A stretch of 42,013 nucleotides of DNA from Candidatus Dormiibacter spiritus (GTDB lineage: Bacteria; Chloroflexota; Dormibacteria; Dormibacterales; Dormibacteraceae): NCBI GenBank assembly GCA_003244185.1, contig QHBT01000061.1, positions 1 to 42,013 on the forward strand. Direction: 5' to 3'. Below, piece by piece: positions 26,335 to 35,438 of the stretch. The translations under genes were made by a program, and so were the position numbers. Positions within the stretch are counted from its first letter, which is position 1. Each line of letters begins with the position of its first letter. Under the pieces are notes generated by a model that saw only the letters and a program-made list of their open reading frames with translations, was not told where the DNA came from and did no database searches.

Positions 26335-26468
26335 GAAGCTGCGCGGAACGTGGATTGGGAGGAAGCGGCCAAGGCCGGGGTCAAGCGCGATCCCTCGGCG
26401 GGGCGCAGAAGACGGGAGAAGGGACTTGAGGGTTTCCGCCAGGCGTAAACACGGCTGGGGAGCGAGGG

Positions 26469-26810
26469 TTGTATAGCCGCCGCCCTCGGCTCCTACTCGA
26501 TCTGACCGAGCTTGAAGCCGCCTGCCTTCTGACCGGCGCTCAAGGCGACGTTGTGGGGGAGGGCGGCAGCTTGCCGGGCTGGAGTGGCGCCGAGAGCGCG
26601 GCCTACTGGCGCGCTGTCCGGAAGCTGGCGGCGGCGCTTGAGTCGGCGCGCCAGCTCGCTCTTGATCGGGTACACCCCGCTCCGTTGCCTGCCCAGCGGC
26701 GGCGCAAAGTGCGTCAATTGAGTAAACCCGACAACCGCTCCGCAGCTCAATCCGACAGCGGCGCTATCAGGTCGCGAACTCAGCCGCCGGACCGCAGAGC
26801 TCGCCGTTGA
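26469..26810 (+). CDS. Possible small hypothetical protein
   Basis: Open frame of 113 residues starting at TTG 26469. Residues about 8-75 ('LLLDLTELEAACLLTGAQG', 'AAYWRAVRKLAAALESARQL') look like a real, mostly helical protein with biased third positions. The Arg/Ser-rich tail after about residue 78 looks like out-of-frame sequence, so the true gene may be shorter or truncated. No family is recognised. Confidence 0.35.
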   Translation: MYSRRPRLLLDLTELEAACLLTGAQGDVVGEGGSLPGWSGAESAAYWRAVRKLAAALESARQLALDRVHPAPLPAQRRRKVRQLSKPDNRSAAQSDSGAIRSRTQPPDRRARR

Positions 26811-27124
26811 CGCGAGGCGCCAGAGAATGCTACTGATAGCAGCCCTTTACAGGCGCTTATCCGGACCACCCGATGGATCTGCGGTGTTGGGGGAGGAAGC
26901 GGCTTAATTGAGGAATTCCAGCACGCGCCGCGCGAAGTACGGGCGCTCCCGCCCGCGAAGGTCGACCAACCCGGCCGGGGTCTGTTAGAGAGCCGCCTCC
27001 CGAATCCTGGGCGACGCCGAGAACCAATGTCCTCTGCGACTCCGCGGAGGGGCCGTCCCACAAAGGGAGACGTGATAGCTAAGCGAGCCGCATCACGGCG
27101 GCCATCCGGCTTACCCTTGCGCCC
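26811..27124. other. Remnants upstream of hsdM
   Basis: No intact gene in these 314 bases. On the minus strand a short coding-like tail 'LVDLRGRERPYFARRVLEF' ends at TAA near 26904, probably the last codons of a lost gene. No convincing promoter for hsdM could be read in the 60 bases before its ATG. Confidence 0.3.
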
Positions 27125-29170
27125 ATGACAGTTGTGACGCGGCCGGCGCTCGGATCCGGCCCCGAGATCATCCGCAGCCACGCCGCGTTCATCTGGAGCG
27201 TGGCCGACCTGCTCCGCGGCGACTACAAACAGTCGGAGTATGGACGGGTGATCCTGCCCCTGACGGTGATCCGCCGTCTGGACTGTGTCCTTGAGCCCTC
27301 TAAGCGCGCCGTCCTGGAGAGGCACACGCAGCTCGCGGGCAGGATCGAGAACATCGAGCCGGTCCTCCAGGCCGTGGCCGGGGAGCAGTTCTACAACACG
27401 AGCCCGCTGACCTTCACCAAGCTGCTCGACGACCCCAACACGATCGCCGACTCCCTGCAGCTCTATATCGGCGGCTTCTCCCCGGGCGCCAAGGACGTCA
27501 TCGACAAGTTCGACTTCGGCATCCAGATCGACCGGCTTCGCCGCGCCAATGTTCTCTACCAGGTCATCGGCAAATTCGCGGAGATCGACCTGCACCCGGA
27601 GGCGGTATCGAATATCGAGATGGGCTACCTCTACGAGGAGCTCATCCGCAAGTTCTCCGAGCTGTCCAACGAGACCGCAGGAGAGCATTTCACCCCACGA
27701 GAGGTCATTCGGCTGATGGTGAACCTGCTGTTCATTGACGATGCCGACGACGTGCTCACCAAGCCAGGGATCGTCAAGACGCTCTGCGATCCCGCGTGTG
27801 GGACGGGGGGCATGCTGTCGGTCGCCGAGGATCACCTCCGCGCCCTCAATCCTCAGGCGCGGCTTGAGGTGTATGGCCAGGAGCTGAACGCCGAGACCTA
27901 CGCGGTTTGCCGCTCGGACATGATGCTGAAGGGCCAGGACGCATCGCACATCGCATATGGCAACTCGTTCTCAGAAGATCATCACGAGGGCGAGTGCTTC
28001 GACTACCTGCTCGCGAATCCGCCCTTTGGCGTTGAGTGGACGAAAGTCGAGGCGGAGGTTCGAAAGGAGGCCGAGATCCGAGGCTTCAACGGTCGCTTCG
28101 GTGCCGGACTCCCGCGCATCAATGATGGCTCGTTCCTATTCCTGCAGCACATGATCTCCAAGATGAAGCGGCCCGACGAAGGCGGATCGCGCGTGGCGAT
28201 CGTCTTCAACGGCTCGCCGCTATTCACCGGCGGAGCCGGTTCCGGCGAGTCGGAGATCCGCCGCTGGATCATCGAGAACGACTGGCTCGAGGCTGTGGTC
28301 GCGCTGCCGGACCAGCTCTTCTACAACACCGGCATCTCCACCTACGTCTGGGTGGTCAGCAACCGCAAGGCTCCGGAGCGCCGCGGCAAGGTCCAGCTCG
28401 TCGACGCGCGCGAGTACTTCGTGAAGATGCGCAAGTCGCTCGGTGAGAAGCGCAAACAGATCGCAGACGCGCAGATCGAAGAGATCACGCGCCTCTACGG
28501 CGAATTCGCCGAAGGGGAGAAGGTCAAGATCTTTCCCAACGAGGCGTTCGGCTTTCTGCGAATCACAGTGGAGCGGCCACTCCAATTGCGATGGGAGGTC
28601 ACCGAGGAGACCATCACCGCAGTGCTCGCCGGCAAAGCCATCCAGAAGCTACACCACGACGTACAGCTCGCCGTCCGCGAGCTCCTGGAGGCGCAGCGGG
28701 GCGCTCAGTTTGCAACGCAACGAGAAATGGTCAAGGCGCTCGGCTCAGCGATGTCGGGCCTCGGGCTCCCCGCACCCGCCCAAAAGACCGTCTGGTCGGG
28801 ATTGGCCGTCCGCGACGCGGATGCCCCCGTCATCACCGACCGCAAAGGCAACCCAGACCCTGATCCCGAGCTACGCGACAACGAAAACGTCCCGTTGCCC
28901 TCGGTGCCTCTGACGTTCGAGGAGGATCCGACAGACCGGTTCGCGACGCTGGAATACCGGACGGCTGTCGATGACTACATGCGCGATGAGGTCCTGCCGT
29001 ACGTCCCAAATGCGTGGGTTGATTACGACCGAACCAAAATCGGATACGAAATCCCTCTCACGCGGCACTTTTACAAGTACGTCCCGCCGCGGCCGCTGGA
29101 GGAGATCGACGCCGAGATCAAGCGGCTGGAGGGCGAAATCCAGCGCCTGTTGGCCGAGGTCACGGAGTGA
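27125..29170 (+). CDS. hsdM: Type I restriction-modification methyltransferase
   Basis: N6-adenine methyltransferase subunit of 681 residues. The helical HsdM N-terminal domain covers about 1-160. Motif I, S-adenosylmethionine binding, is 'DPACGTGGMLSVAEDHL' near residues 222-238, and the catalytic motif IV is 'LANPPFG' near 297-303. A longer C-terminal region (about 450-681) carries the interface to HsdS. With HsdS it methylates the recognition sequence; with HsdR added, the complex cuts unmethylated DNA. ATG 27125; the hsdS GTG overlaps its stop by four bases (GTGA), so the order M-S-R is translationally coupled. Confidence 0.95.
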   Translation: MTVVTRPALGSGPEIIRSHAAFIWSVADLLRGDYKQSEYGRVILPLTVIRRLDCVLEPSKRAVLERHTQLAGRIENIEPVLQAVAGEQFYNTSPLTFTKLLDDPNTIADSLQLYIGGFSPGAKDVIDKFDFGIQIDRLRRANVLYQVIGKFAEIDLHPEAVSNIEMGYLYEELIRKFSELSNETAGEHFTPREVIRLMVNLLFIDDADDVLTKPGIVKTLCDPACGTGGMLSVAEDHLRALNPQARLEVYGQELNAETYAVCRSDMMLKGQDASHIAYGNSFSEDHHEGECFDYLLANPPFGVEWTKVEAEVRKEAEIRGFNGRFGAGLPRINDGSFLFLQHMISKMKRPDEGGSRVAIVFNGSPLFTGGAGSGESEIRRWIIENDWLEAVVALPDQLFYNTGISTYVWVVSNRKAPERRGKVQLVDAREYFVKMRKSLGEKRKQIADAQIEEITRLYGEFAEGEKVKIFPNEAFGFLRITVERPLQLRWEVTEETITAVLAGKAIQKLHHDVQLAVRELLEAQRGAQFATQREMVKALGSAMSGLGLPAPAQKTVWSGLAVRDADAPVITDRKGNPDPDPELRDNENVPLPSVPLTFEEDPTDRFATLEYRTAVDDYMRDEVLPYVPNAWVDYDRTKIGYEIPLTRHFYKYVPPRPLEEIDAEIKRLEGEIQRLLAEVTE

Positions 29171-30381
29171 GCCGGTGGCCAGCCCTTGCCATCCGGAGGG
29201 TCTTCCATCTCGTGAATGGCGGCACACCGACTTCGGACCCCGCGAACTGGGATGGGGCTGTGCCCTGGGCAACACCTGTCGACCTTGCTTTCGTGAACGG
29301 GGCCACGCTGTCGGCTACACAAAGGAGCCTCACGGAGGAGGGCCTAGCGAATGGCAGCAGGGCGGTCCCAGCCGGTTCGCTCATTGTGTCCACGCGAGCG
29401 CCCATCGGATATGTGGCCGAGGCATCACGCCCCATCGCCTTCAATCAAGGCTGCCGTGGTCTCGTGCCGTCGCACGCCGTGGACATCAGATTCTTCCGCT
29501 ACCAGTTGTCGGCTATGTCGGAGCGTCTTGCTGCCTTAGGCCAGGGTTCGACATTTCTTGAATTGTCGGGGGGCGCACTCGCTGGTGCGCCCGTTGTGGT
29601 TCCACCGCTTTCGGTCCAATCGGCAATCGCCGACTACCTCGACCGCGAGACGGCGCGGATCGATTCGCTGATCGCGGCGAAGAAGCGGATGGTCGAGTTA
29701 TTGACTGAGCGGTTCTGGTCGGACGTCACTCACCGGGTCGCGTCAAGAACATCGACGTTCGTCCCGTTGCGACGGTACATCACTCGCATCACCGACGGGC
29801 CTTTTGGCAGCTCCCTCACTTCGAGCGACTATGCGGACTCAGGTGCCCGCGTAGTCCGGTTAGGAAACCTCGGCCTTGCCGAGTTTCGTCCGGGGGATGC
29901 TGCATACATTTCGTGTGACTATTACCTGACCCTTCAGCGGCACCGTGTTCGTAAAGGGGACCTGCTGATCGGTGGATTAGGCGACAACAACAATCACGTT
30001 GGGCGGGCATGCGTGGCGCCTGATCTAGGCCCTGCCATTGTCAAAGCTGACTGCTATTGCGCCCATGTCGACGACTCTCGAGCGACGGCCGAGTTTCTCG
30101 CACTCTACTTGTCGTCCCCGCTCGGGGCGTGGGGCGCGGCCTGGGCTGCTCGGGGCACGACGCGGAGTCGAATCAATTTGGATATCGCTAAGGACATTCC
30201 CGTCCCGACGATTGCGCTCAGCGCACAGACAGAGATTGTTGCCGGCGCTCGTCGAGACCGCGCGCGGGCGGAGACACTCTCGCGGCGCCTCAACAGCCAA
30301 AACACTCTTTTGCAGGAGCGCCGCCAGGCTTTCGTCACCGCTGCTGTCACCGGCCAGCTCGACATTCCCGAGGCGGCATGA
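29167..30381 (+). CDS. hsdS: Type I RM specificity subunit
   Basis: Specificity subunit of 404 residues with two target-recognition domains. TRD1 is about residues 8-150 ('RVFHLVNGGTPTSDPANWDG' start), the central conserved helices are 'SAIADYLDRETARIDSLIAA' near 156-175, TRD2 is about 197-345 ('ITRITDGPFGSSLTSSDY'), and the distal helix repeat is 'DRARAETLSRRLNSQNTLL' followed by 'VTAAVTGQLDI'. The two TRDs read the two halves of a bipartite site; the sequence itself cannot be predicted here. Translation starts at GTG 29167 inside the hsdM stop. The first TRD is less GC-rich than hsdM, common for specificity genes that exchange by recombination. Confidence 0.93.
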   Translation: MSRWPALAIRRVFHLVNGGTPTSDPANWDGAVPWATPVDLAFVNGATLSATQRSLTEEGLANGSRAVPAGSLIVSTRAPIGYVAEASRPIAFNQGCRGLVPSHAVDIRFFRYQLSAMSERLAALGQGSTFLELSGGALAGAPVVVPPLSVQSAIADYLDRETARIDSLIAAKKRMVELLTERFWSDVTHRVASRTSTFVPLRRYITRITDGPFGSSLTSSDYADSGARVVRLGNLGLAEFRPGDAAYISCDYYLTLQRHRVRKGDLLIGGLGDNNNHVGRACVAPDLGPAIVKADCYCAHVDDSRATAEFLALYLSSPLGAWGAAWAARGTTRSRINLDIAKDIPVPTIALSAQTEIVAGARRDRARAETLSRRLNSQNTLLQERRQAFVTAAVTGQLDIPEAA

Positions 30382-33300
30382 GTTCCGTCAGCGAGAAGTT
30401 CCTAGAGGACGAGATCAGCACGCATCTCACGGCCGCTGGTGGCTACCAGCTGTGCAAGGTCGGGACCGATCCCGAGTGGCGCCAGGACTTCAAAGCAAAG
30501 GCTGGTCTGGACACCGTCGAGCTGTTTGCGTTCATCGAGCTGACCCAAGGCCCAGAGTGGGCGAAGCTGGTCAAGGCCCACGGCGGCGAGGGCGAGCTAG
30601 CCCGCCCTCGATTCGTCCAGCGGCTGACCCATCAGATCGACGAGCGCGGGACCGTCGACGTCCTCCGGCACGGGGTCCGGGATCAGAACGTCGAGATCCG
30701 CCTCTCCTATCGCAAGCCGGCCTTCGGGGTCTCGCCCGAGCTGGTGGCCCACTACGACGCCAACCGACTGACGATCACGCGGCAGCTGCCCTTCGACCCC
30801 GAATCCACCAAGACGGTCGACCTCTGTCTGTTCCTCAACGGAATTCCGGTCGCAACGGCCGAGCTCAAGAATCACCTCACCGGCCAGAACATCGAGCACG
30901 CGATCGAGCAGTACCGCACCGACCGCGACCCAAAGAACATCACGCTGGCGCGACGCGCCCTCGTCCACTTCGCCGTCGACCCCGACGCGGTGGCGATGAC
31001 CACGAAGCTGGAGGGCAAGTCGACCCGATTCCTCCCCTTCAACCTCGGCCACAACCTCGGGAAGGGGAATCCGCCGAACCCCGGTGGCCACAAGACCTCA
31101 TACCTCTGGGAGCGCGTCTGGACCAAGGACGCCTGGCTCGACATTCTCCATCGCTTCATCCACGTTGACCGCCCGGCGAAGGGATCGGTCACGGCGCGTC
31201 GCGCGGCCGAGAAGATCATCTTCCCCCGCTACCACCAGTGGGACGCGGTGATGAAGCTCCAGGCCGACGCCATCGCCAACGGTGCAGGCCAGTCCTACCT
31301 CATCCAGCACTCGGCCGGGTCCGGAAAGTCCAACACGATCGCCTGGGCGGCACACCGCCTCTCGACGCTCCATACCGAAGACGACCACAAGATCTTCGAC
31401 AAGGTTGTGGTCATTACCGATCGCGTCATCCTCGACCGCCAACTCCAGGACACCATCTACCAGTTCGAGCACGCGCGAGGGGTCGTCGTCAAGATCGATC
31501 AGGACTCCGCCCAGCTTGCCCAGGCACTGGCGGGGGAACAGGCCCGCATCATCATCACCACCCTCCAGAAGTTCCCGTTCGTGATCGGGAAGATCGGAGA
31601 GCTTCCCGCCCGCAACTACGCCGTCGTCATCGACGAGGCCCACTCGTCGCAGACGGGTGAGGCTGCCAAGGACCTGCGGCTCGCCCTGGGCGCCGGCGAA
31701 GAGCATGAGCTGACCGCAGCGGAGGCGGAGGACGCCGGCCTCCTCTCAACGGCCATCGACCCCGTCGAGGAGGCTCTCGCGCAATCCGTCGGCGCCCGCA
31801 GTGGCCGGCAACCGAACCTGTCGTACTTCGCCTTCACCGCCACACCCAAGGGGCGAACGCTGGAGATGTTCGGCAGCCTCAATCCGCAAACCCAGGTCCA
31901 CGAGCCATTCCACTTGTACTCGATGCGCCAGGCGATCGAAGAGCGGTTCATCATGGACGTGCTCGCCAACTACACGACCTACCAGACCTTCTGGAAGATC
32001 GAGAAGGCGACGGAAGGCGATCCCGAGTACGACGCCAAGAAGGCACGGCGCGCCATCGCGCGCTTTGTGAGCCTGCATCCCCATCACCTTGCCCAGAAGG
32101 CCGAGATCATCATCGAGCACTTCCGCCAGCACACGGCCAAGGAGATGGGCGGCCTTGCCAAGGCCATGGTCGTGACGTCGTCGCGGCTTCACGCCGTCCG
32201 CTACAAGCAGAACATCGACAAGTACATCAAGGAGAAGGGCTACAGCGACATCAAGACCTTGGTCGCGTTCTCCGGCAAGATCGACGACGGCACCGGGAAG
32301 CCGCTGACCGAGACCAACATGAACGGCTTCCCCGAAGCCCGCACGGCCGAGGAGTTCGGGACCGCAGAGTACGGCGTCCTCATCGTTGCCGAGAAGTTCC
32401 AGACCGGATTCGACCAGCCGCTCCTCCACACCATGTACGTCGACAAGCCGCTGGTCGGGCTGGCGGCAGTCCAGACCCTCTCGCGCCTCAATCGCATCCA
32501 CCCGCTGAAGGAGAACACCTTCGTTCTCGACTTCCGCAATGAGACCGACGACATCGTCGAAGCCTTCGAGGTGTTCCACGGATGCACTGTCGCGCCGCCT
32601 ACTGACCCCAACATCCTCTGGGACACCCGGCGGCGCCTCGACGACTTCGACGTCCTCCGACCGGACGAGGTCGAGGCGGCCATGCCCGCGCTGCTCGGTG
32701 CCGGCGCTTCCGACGAGAAGCGCTCGGCAGAGACCTACGCCGCGCTCGGGCCGGCCAAGGCCCGTTTCGAGGAGATGAGCGATGAGGAACGCCTGGAGTT
32801 CCGCGACGCCCTGACGCGGTTCGTCCGGACCTACTCGTTCGTATCCCAGATCGCGGCGTTCACAGACCCCTCGCTCGAGCGCGACTACGTCTACTGCCGC
32901 GCCCTCTCCCTCTACCTCCGCGACACGGGCACGGTCGAACGGCTCGATCTAGGCACCGAGGTCGAGCTGACCCACCTCCGCCATCAGATGACCTTCACGG
33001 GCACGCTGGCGATGACCTCGGAGACCGGCGAGGTGCGGTCGTTCTTCGGCGAGGGCAAGGGCAGCCAGCAGGAGCTCGACATGGAGCACCTCTCCAGCAT
33101 CGTCGAGGTTCTCAACGACCGATTCGGGACCGACCTCACCGACGTCGACAAGCTGCTCTTGGACCAGTTCGAGGAAAGCTGGGTCGCAGACGGCGAGCTG
33201 TCGGATCAGGCGCAGAACAACACCATCGACAACTTCCGCCTGGTCTTCGACCGGAAGTTCCTGCAGACCATCATCACCCGCGTTGACGCCAACGACGAGA

Positions 33301-33401
33301 TCTACAAGAAGATCCTTGACGACGAGGACTTTCGCGTTATCCTCGGCGAGTTCTATCTGCGCAAGGTCTATGAGCGGCTGCGAGACCCAGCCTCCTCCTA
33401 G
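30378..33401 (+). CDS. hsdR: Type I restriction endonuclease/translocase
   Basis: Motor and nuclease subunit of 1007 residues. The N-terminal PD-(D/E)XK nuclease core is seen at 'VDLCLFLNGIPVATAELKN' (E-x-K near residues 161-163). The SF2 helicase motor follows: Walker A 'HSAGSGKSNTIAW' near 311-323, DEAH box 'VVIDEAHSS' near 416-424, 'FAFTATPKGRTLEMFG' as motif III, and C-terminal RecA motifs including 'EKFQTGFDQPLLHTMYVDK' and 'TLSRLNRIH'. It translocates and cleaves unmodified DNA with HsdM and HsdS. Full family length, no stops or shifts, ATGA overlap with hsdS. The operon therefore looks functional. Confidence 0.96.
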   Translation: MSSVSEKFLEDEISTHLTAAGGYQLCKVGTDPEWRQDFKAKAGLDTVELFAFIELTQGPEWAKLVKAHGGEGELARPRFVQRLTHQIDERGTVDVLRHGVRDQNVEIRLSYRKPAFGVSPELVAHYDANRLTITRQLPFDPESTKTVDLCLFLNGIPVATAELKNHLTGQNIEHAIEQYRTDRDPKNITLARRALVHFAVDPDAVAMTTKLEGKSTRFLPFNLGHNLGKGNPPNPGGHKTSYLWERVWTKDAWLDILHRFIHVDRPAKGSVTARRAAEKIIFPRYHQWDAVMKLQADAIANGAGQSYLIQHSAGSGKSNTIAWAAHRLSTLHTEDDHKIFDKVVVITDRVILDRQLQDTIYQFEHARGVVVKIDQDSAQLAQALAGEQARIIITTLQKFPFVIGKIGELPARNYAVVIDEAHSSQTGEAAKDLRLALGAGEEHELTAAEAEDAGLLSTAIDPVEEALAQSVGARSGRQPNLSYFAFTATPKGRTLEMFGSLNPQTQVHEPFHLYSMRQAIEERFIMDVLANYTTYQTFWKIEKATEGDPEYDAKKARRAIARFVSLHPHHLAQKAEIIIEHFRQHTAKEMGGLAKAMVVTSSRLHAVRYKQNIDKYIKEKGYSDIKTLVAFSGKIDDGTGKPLTETNMNGFPEARTAEEFGTAEYGVLIVAEKFQTGFDQPLLHTMYVDKPLVGLAAVQTLSRLNRIHPLKENTFVLDFRNETDDIVEAFEVFHGCTVAPPTDPNILWDTRRRLDDFDVLRPDEVEAAMPALLGAGASDEKRSAETYAALGPAKARFEEMSDEERLEFRDALTRFVRTYSFVSQIAAFTDPSLERDYVYCRALSLYLRDTGTVERLDLGTEVELTHLRHQMTFTGTLAMTSETGEVRSFFGEGKGSQQELDMEHLSSIVEVLNDRFGTDLTDVDKLLLDQFEESWVADGELSDQAQNNTIDNFRLVFDRKFLQTIITRVDANDEIYKKILDDEDFRVILGEFYLRKVYERLRDPASS

Positions 33402-33408
33402 CTCAGCT

Positions 33409-33438
33409 AACTAGAGAAAATTATAGTTTCTTCTAGTT
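33409..33438. terminator. Bidirectional hairpin, hsdR and PIN genes
   Basis: AACTAGA-GAAA (33409-33419) pairs with TTTC-t-TCTAGTT (33427-33438), an eleven-pair stem with one bulged base and a seven-base A/T loop. It sits between two converging genes, hsdR ending at 33401 and the PIN gene ending at 33455. It is A/T-rich in GC-rich surroundings. It is well placed to stop transcription from both sides. Confidence 0.5.
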
Positions 33439-33454
33439 GCGCTCGCGGGCCTGT

Positions 33455-34036
33455 TCAAGAGGGAGCCGGTCGGACCTGCTCGCCACCTCGGGCGCGCAAG
33501 TGCTCCGCGAAGCGTGGCACTCCAGCCCTTTTTAGCATGTCAAGGAGCTCAGAGCGTGGTATCGGCGGGTTACGGAGAGCTGCGACCTGGGCGTCGATCG
33601 CTGTGCGCACCGTTGCGGGACCGAAATCGCAGAGCGCCAGCAGGAAGTCGTCGGGATGTGTCGCTTCGACTCCATGCGGCGCGCAAGCTTCTTCGGGGAA
33701 GTCGTCCAGATTGAAGGTGATCACGGCCTCCGCGGGCGATTCGACGGCGGCCGCGAGCACGTGCCGATCTTTCTCCTCGTTCACCATCGCCGCCTCTAAG
33801 CGAGCGATCGCCTCTTCGGGAACGATTGCCGCCGGGAAGGTTCTCCGCATCGCGTCGATGCGCCTCGCGGCCTGGTCTTCGGTCAGCCGGTTCTTGACCA
33901 GGTTGCGACGTACTTCCTCGAGGATCCGCTCACTCCAATATAGGTCATAGAGCTCGCGCTCCCCCAGTCGAAGAAGGATGTCGCATAGGGACAACGGGTA
34001 GAGAACGCAGGCGTCGAGGACAACGCTGAAGGCCAC
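33455..34036 (-). CDS. PIN-domain toxin
   Basis: Ribonuclease-type PIN-domain protein of 193 residues. 'VVLDACVLYPL' near residues 5-15 carries the first acidic residue, 'NEEKDRHVLAAAVES' near 86-100 the middle acidic pair, and 'VITFNLDDFPEEA' near 105-117 the last, the usual four-acidic Mg-binding set. About 60 C-terminal residues extend beyond the PIN core. It lies 25 bases after a helix-turn-helix gene, the layout of toxin-antitoxin pairs in which a DNA-binding antitoxin precedes a PIN toxin. The start is GTG 34036, without Shine-Dalgarno. The cut RNA is unknown. Confidence 0.85.
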   Translation of the reverse strand: MAFSVVLDACVLYPLSLCDILLRLGERELYDLYWSERILEEVRRNLVKNRLTEDQAARRIDAMRRTFPAAIVPEEAIARLEAAMVNEEKDRHVLAAAVESPAEAVITFNLDDFPEEACAPHGVEATHPDDFLLALCDFGPATVRTAIDAQVAALRNPPIPRSELLDMLKRAGVPRFAEHLRARGGEQVRPAPS

Positions 34037-34061
34037 GATTGGGTGAGCTTATCGTGGGGCG

Positions 34062-34520
34062 CTAGCTGTACCCACCTTCGACTTCCTGGGCGGCTGCAGT
34101 CATCTCGTCGAGTAAGGCCCGCCGCTCTTGTGCCCGTCGCTCGCGGTATGCGAGGACGTCCTCGAGCCGAACACGACGGTGTGTGCCGACCTTCTCGAAG
34201 GGGATGTCCTTGCCAAGAAGATTGCGGGTGAGGAACGGCCGAGACACATGCAGCAGATCCGCGGCCTCCTTGGTCGTCAGGTCCTTTCCATGGGGCACGA
34301 GAGTGATCGAGAGCCCCCTGCTCATGGCATCGACCACCTGACGAAGGGCATGGAAAGCCGCCCCTGGGATCGGGATCTCCTCTCCATTGGGACCGACTAG
34401 GCGCGGGGTCTGCTTTCGTTCCTCGATTTGGACAAGACCGTCATCCAGCACCCGTAGCTGTGACACATCAGCGCGGTCGGGCGCGACGACAGAATCTGGT
34501 GCCAATGTGGCGGATGTCAT
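34062..34520 (-). CDS. Excisionase-like HTH antitoxin
   Basis: Protein of 152 residues. A MerR/excisionase-type helix-turn-helix lies at about residues 80-125 ('LTTKEAADLLHVSRPFLTRN', wing 'KVGTHRRVRLEDVLAYR'). The N-terminal about 75 residues are a linker with a small strand-rich segment. The C-terminal helix 'ERRAQERRALLDEMTAAAQE' probably folds onto the PIN toxin. As an antitoxin it would also repress the operon. ATG 34520 has GGAGG nine bases upstream, and a promoter is visible at 34541-34569. Its alternative reading as a true phage excisionase is less likely because of the coupled PIN gene. Confidence 0.8.
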   Translation of the reverse strand: MTSATLAPDSVVAPDRADVSQLRVLDDGLVQIEERKQTPRLVGPNGEEIPIPGAAFHALRQVVDAMSRGLSITLVPHGKDLTTKEAADLLHVSRPFLTRNLLGKDIPFEKVGTHRRVRLEDVLAYRERRAQERRALLDEMTAAAQEVEGGYS

Positions 34521-34540
34521 GTACTCACACCTCCACAGCC

Positions 34541-34569
34541 ATCCTACTCCATAACTGTGCTAAGCGCAA
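34541..34569 (-). promoter_or_regulatory. Promoter of HTH/PIN operon
   Basis: On the minus strand TTGCGC (34569-34564) and TAGGAT (34546-34541) are 17 bases apart, followed by the GGAGG ribosome site and ATG 34520. The leader would be about 14 bases long. Confidence 0.45.
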
Positions 34570-35256
34570 TATCTGAACTATATGGTCTGACGGTTACCGC
34601 CATTGCGTTCACGAAGGCCCAGGCAGACGTCGAGCAGCACCCGCTCGCCAGCTTCGGTGTAGCCCCAGGCCACCCGCACGCCCTCCTTGGCCCCGCTCGG
34701 TCGGGTGGGCAGGTAGATCGCGTCCAGGACATCACCAGCAGGTCGACCTCGGCCAGACTCCGGGCCCGGAAGGCCCGGTAGCCCTCAGGCAGCTCCTGGC
34801 AGACCCGGCTGGCGGTGCTCTTGGAGAGCGGGCCCAAGCTCTCTCCTGGATCAGGCTCTCAATGTCGCGATCCGAGAGCCCGCGCACGTAGGCGCCGATG
34901 ATGAGCGCCTCCAGTGGCGGCGCCCTGATCACCGTCCGGAGGTGGGGCAGCACCTTGCTCACGAAGCCCTCGGCGGTGTCCCGCAGTTGGGGCATCTGGA
35001 CCTCGAGCTCGCCCTCGGCCGTCTGCATGCGCCCCGGCCGCACCCCGTTGCGCGAGCCAAGGGGCCTCCGGAGCTCGCTCGTAGCGGGGCTCGGCCCAGG
35101 AAACTCGGCAACCTCCTCTTCCAGCGCCCGCTGCTGCACCACTCGCGCACCCAGACGGCCAACTGCCGCCAGCCGCTCGGCATCGCCGAGCCCTTCGCTC
35201 AGCAGCTCATCGATGGCCGCCTCCAAGGCGGCGCTGGGCGCTACTCTCTTCTTCAC
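34570..35256 (-). pseudogene. IS256-family transposase remnant
   Basis: N-terminal portion of a mutator-type (IS256 family) transposase. It begins GTG 35256 ('KKRVAPSAALEAAIDELL'). 'AEGFVSKVLPHLRTVIRAPP' and 'LEALIIGAYVRGLSDRDIESL' match the family's N-terminal region. After that, the frame shifts: 'GPLSKSTASRVCQELPEGYR' and 'LDAIYLPTRP' (around the first catalytic Asp) are in different frames, and the sequence ends near 34580 soon after the first Asp. The second Asp and the Glu are absent. No terminal inverted repeats could be seen. A dead fragment. Confidence 0.75.
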
Positions 35257-35341
35257 GGTGTCGTCCTCCTTGCGGTGGTTGCTCAGACCTTCCGCGGGAG
35301 ACTACGTCGTTTCACTTTTACAGCGCCGGAGGGACGCGACC

Positions 35342-35370
35342 TTGGCCAGTCCAGACACCTGTGGTATAGA
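35342..35370 (+). promoter_or_regulatory. Promoter before 305-residue gene
   Basis: TTGGCC (35342-35347) and TATAGA (35365-35370) are separated by exactly 17 bases, and the next gene starts 68 bases downstream. It reads as a reasonable sigma-70-type promoter for the 35439 gene. Confidence 0.45.
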
Positions 35371-35438
35371 TCAAGAATGGATCCCGCCGTACTTCAATCG
35401 ATCAGACTTCTGCGCCGGCGCGGCTGACTCAAGGCGAA

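Noticed and set aside
26780..27949. Long minus-strand frame opposite hsdM
   Set aside because: Antisense shadow; hsdM motifs on the plus strand are unmistakable.
31746..32579. Minus-strand frame opposite hsdR
   Set aside because: Mirror of the hsdR coding sequence without any family motif.
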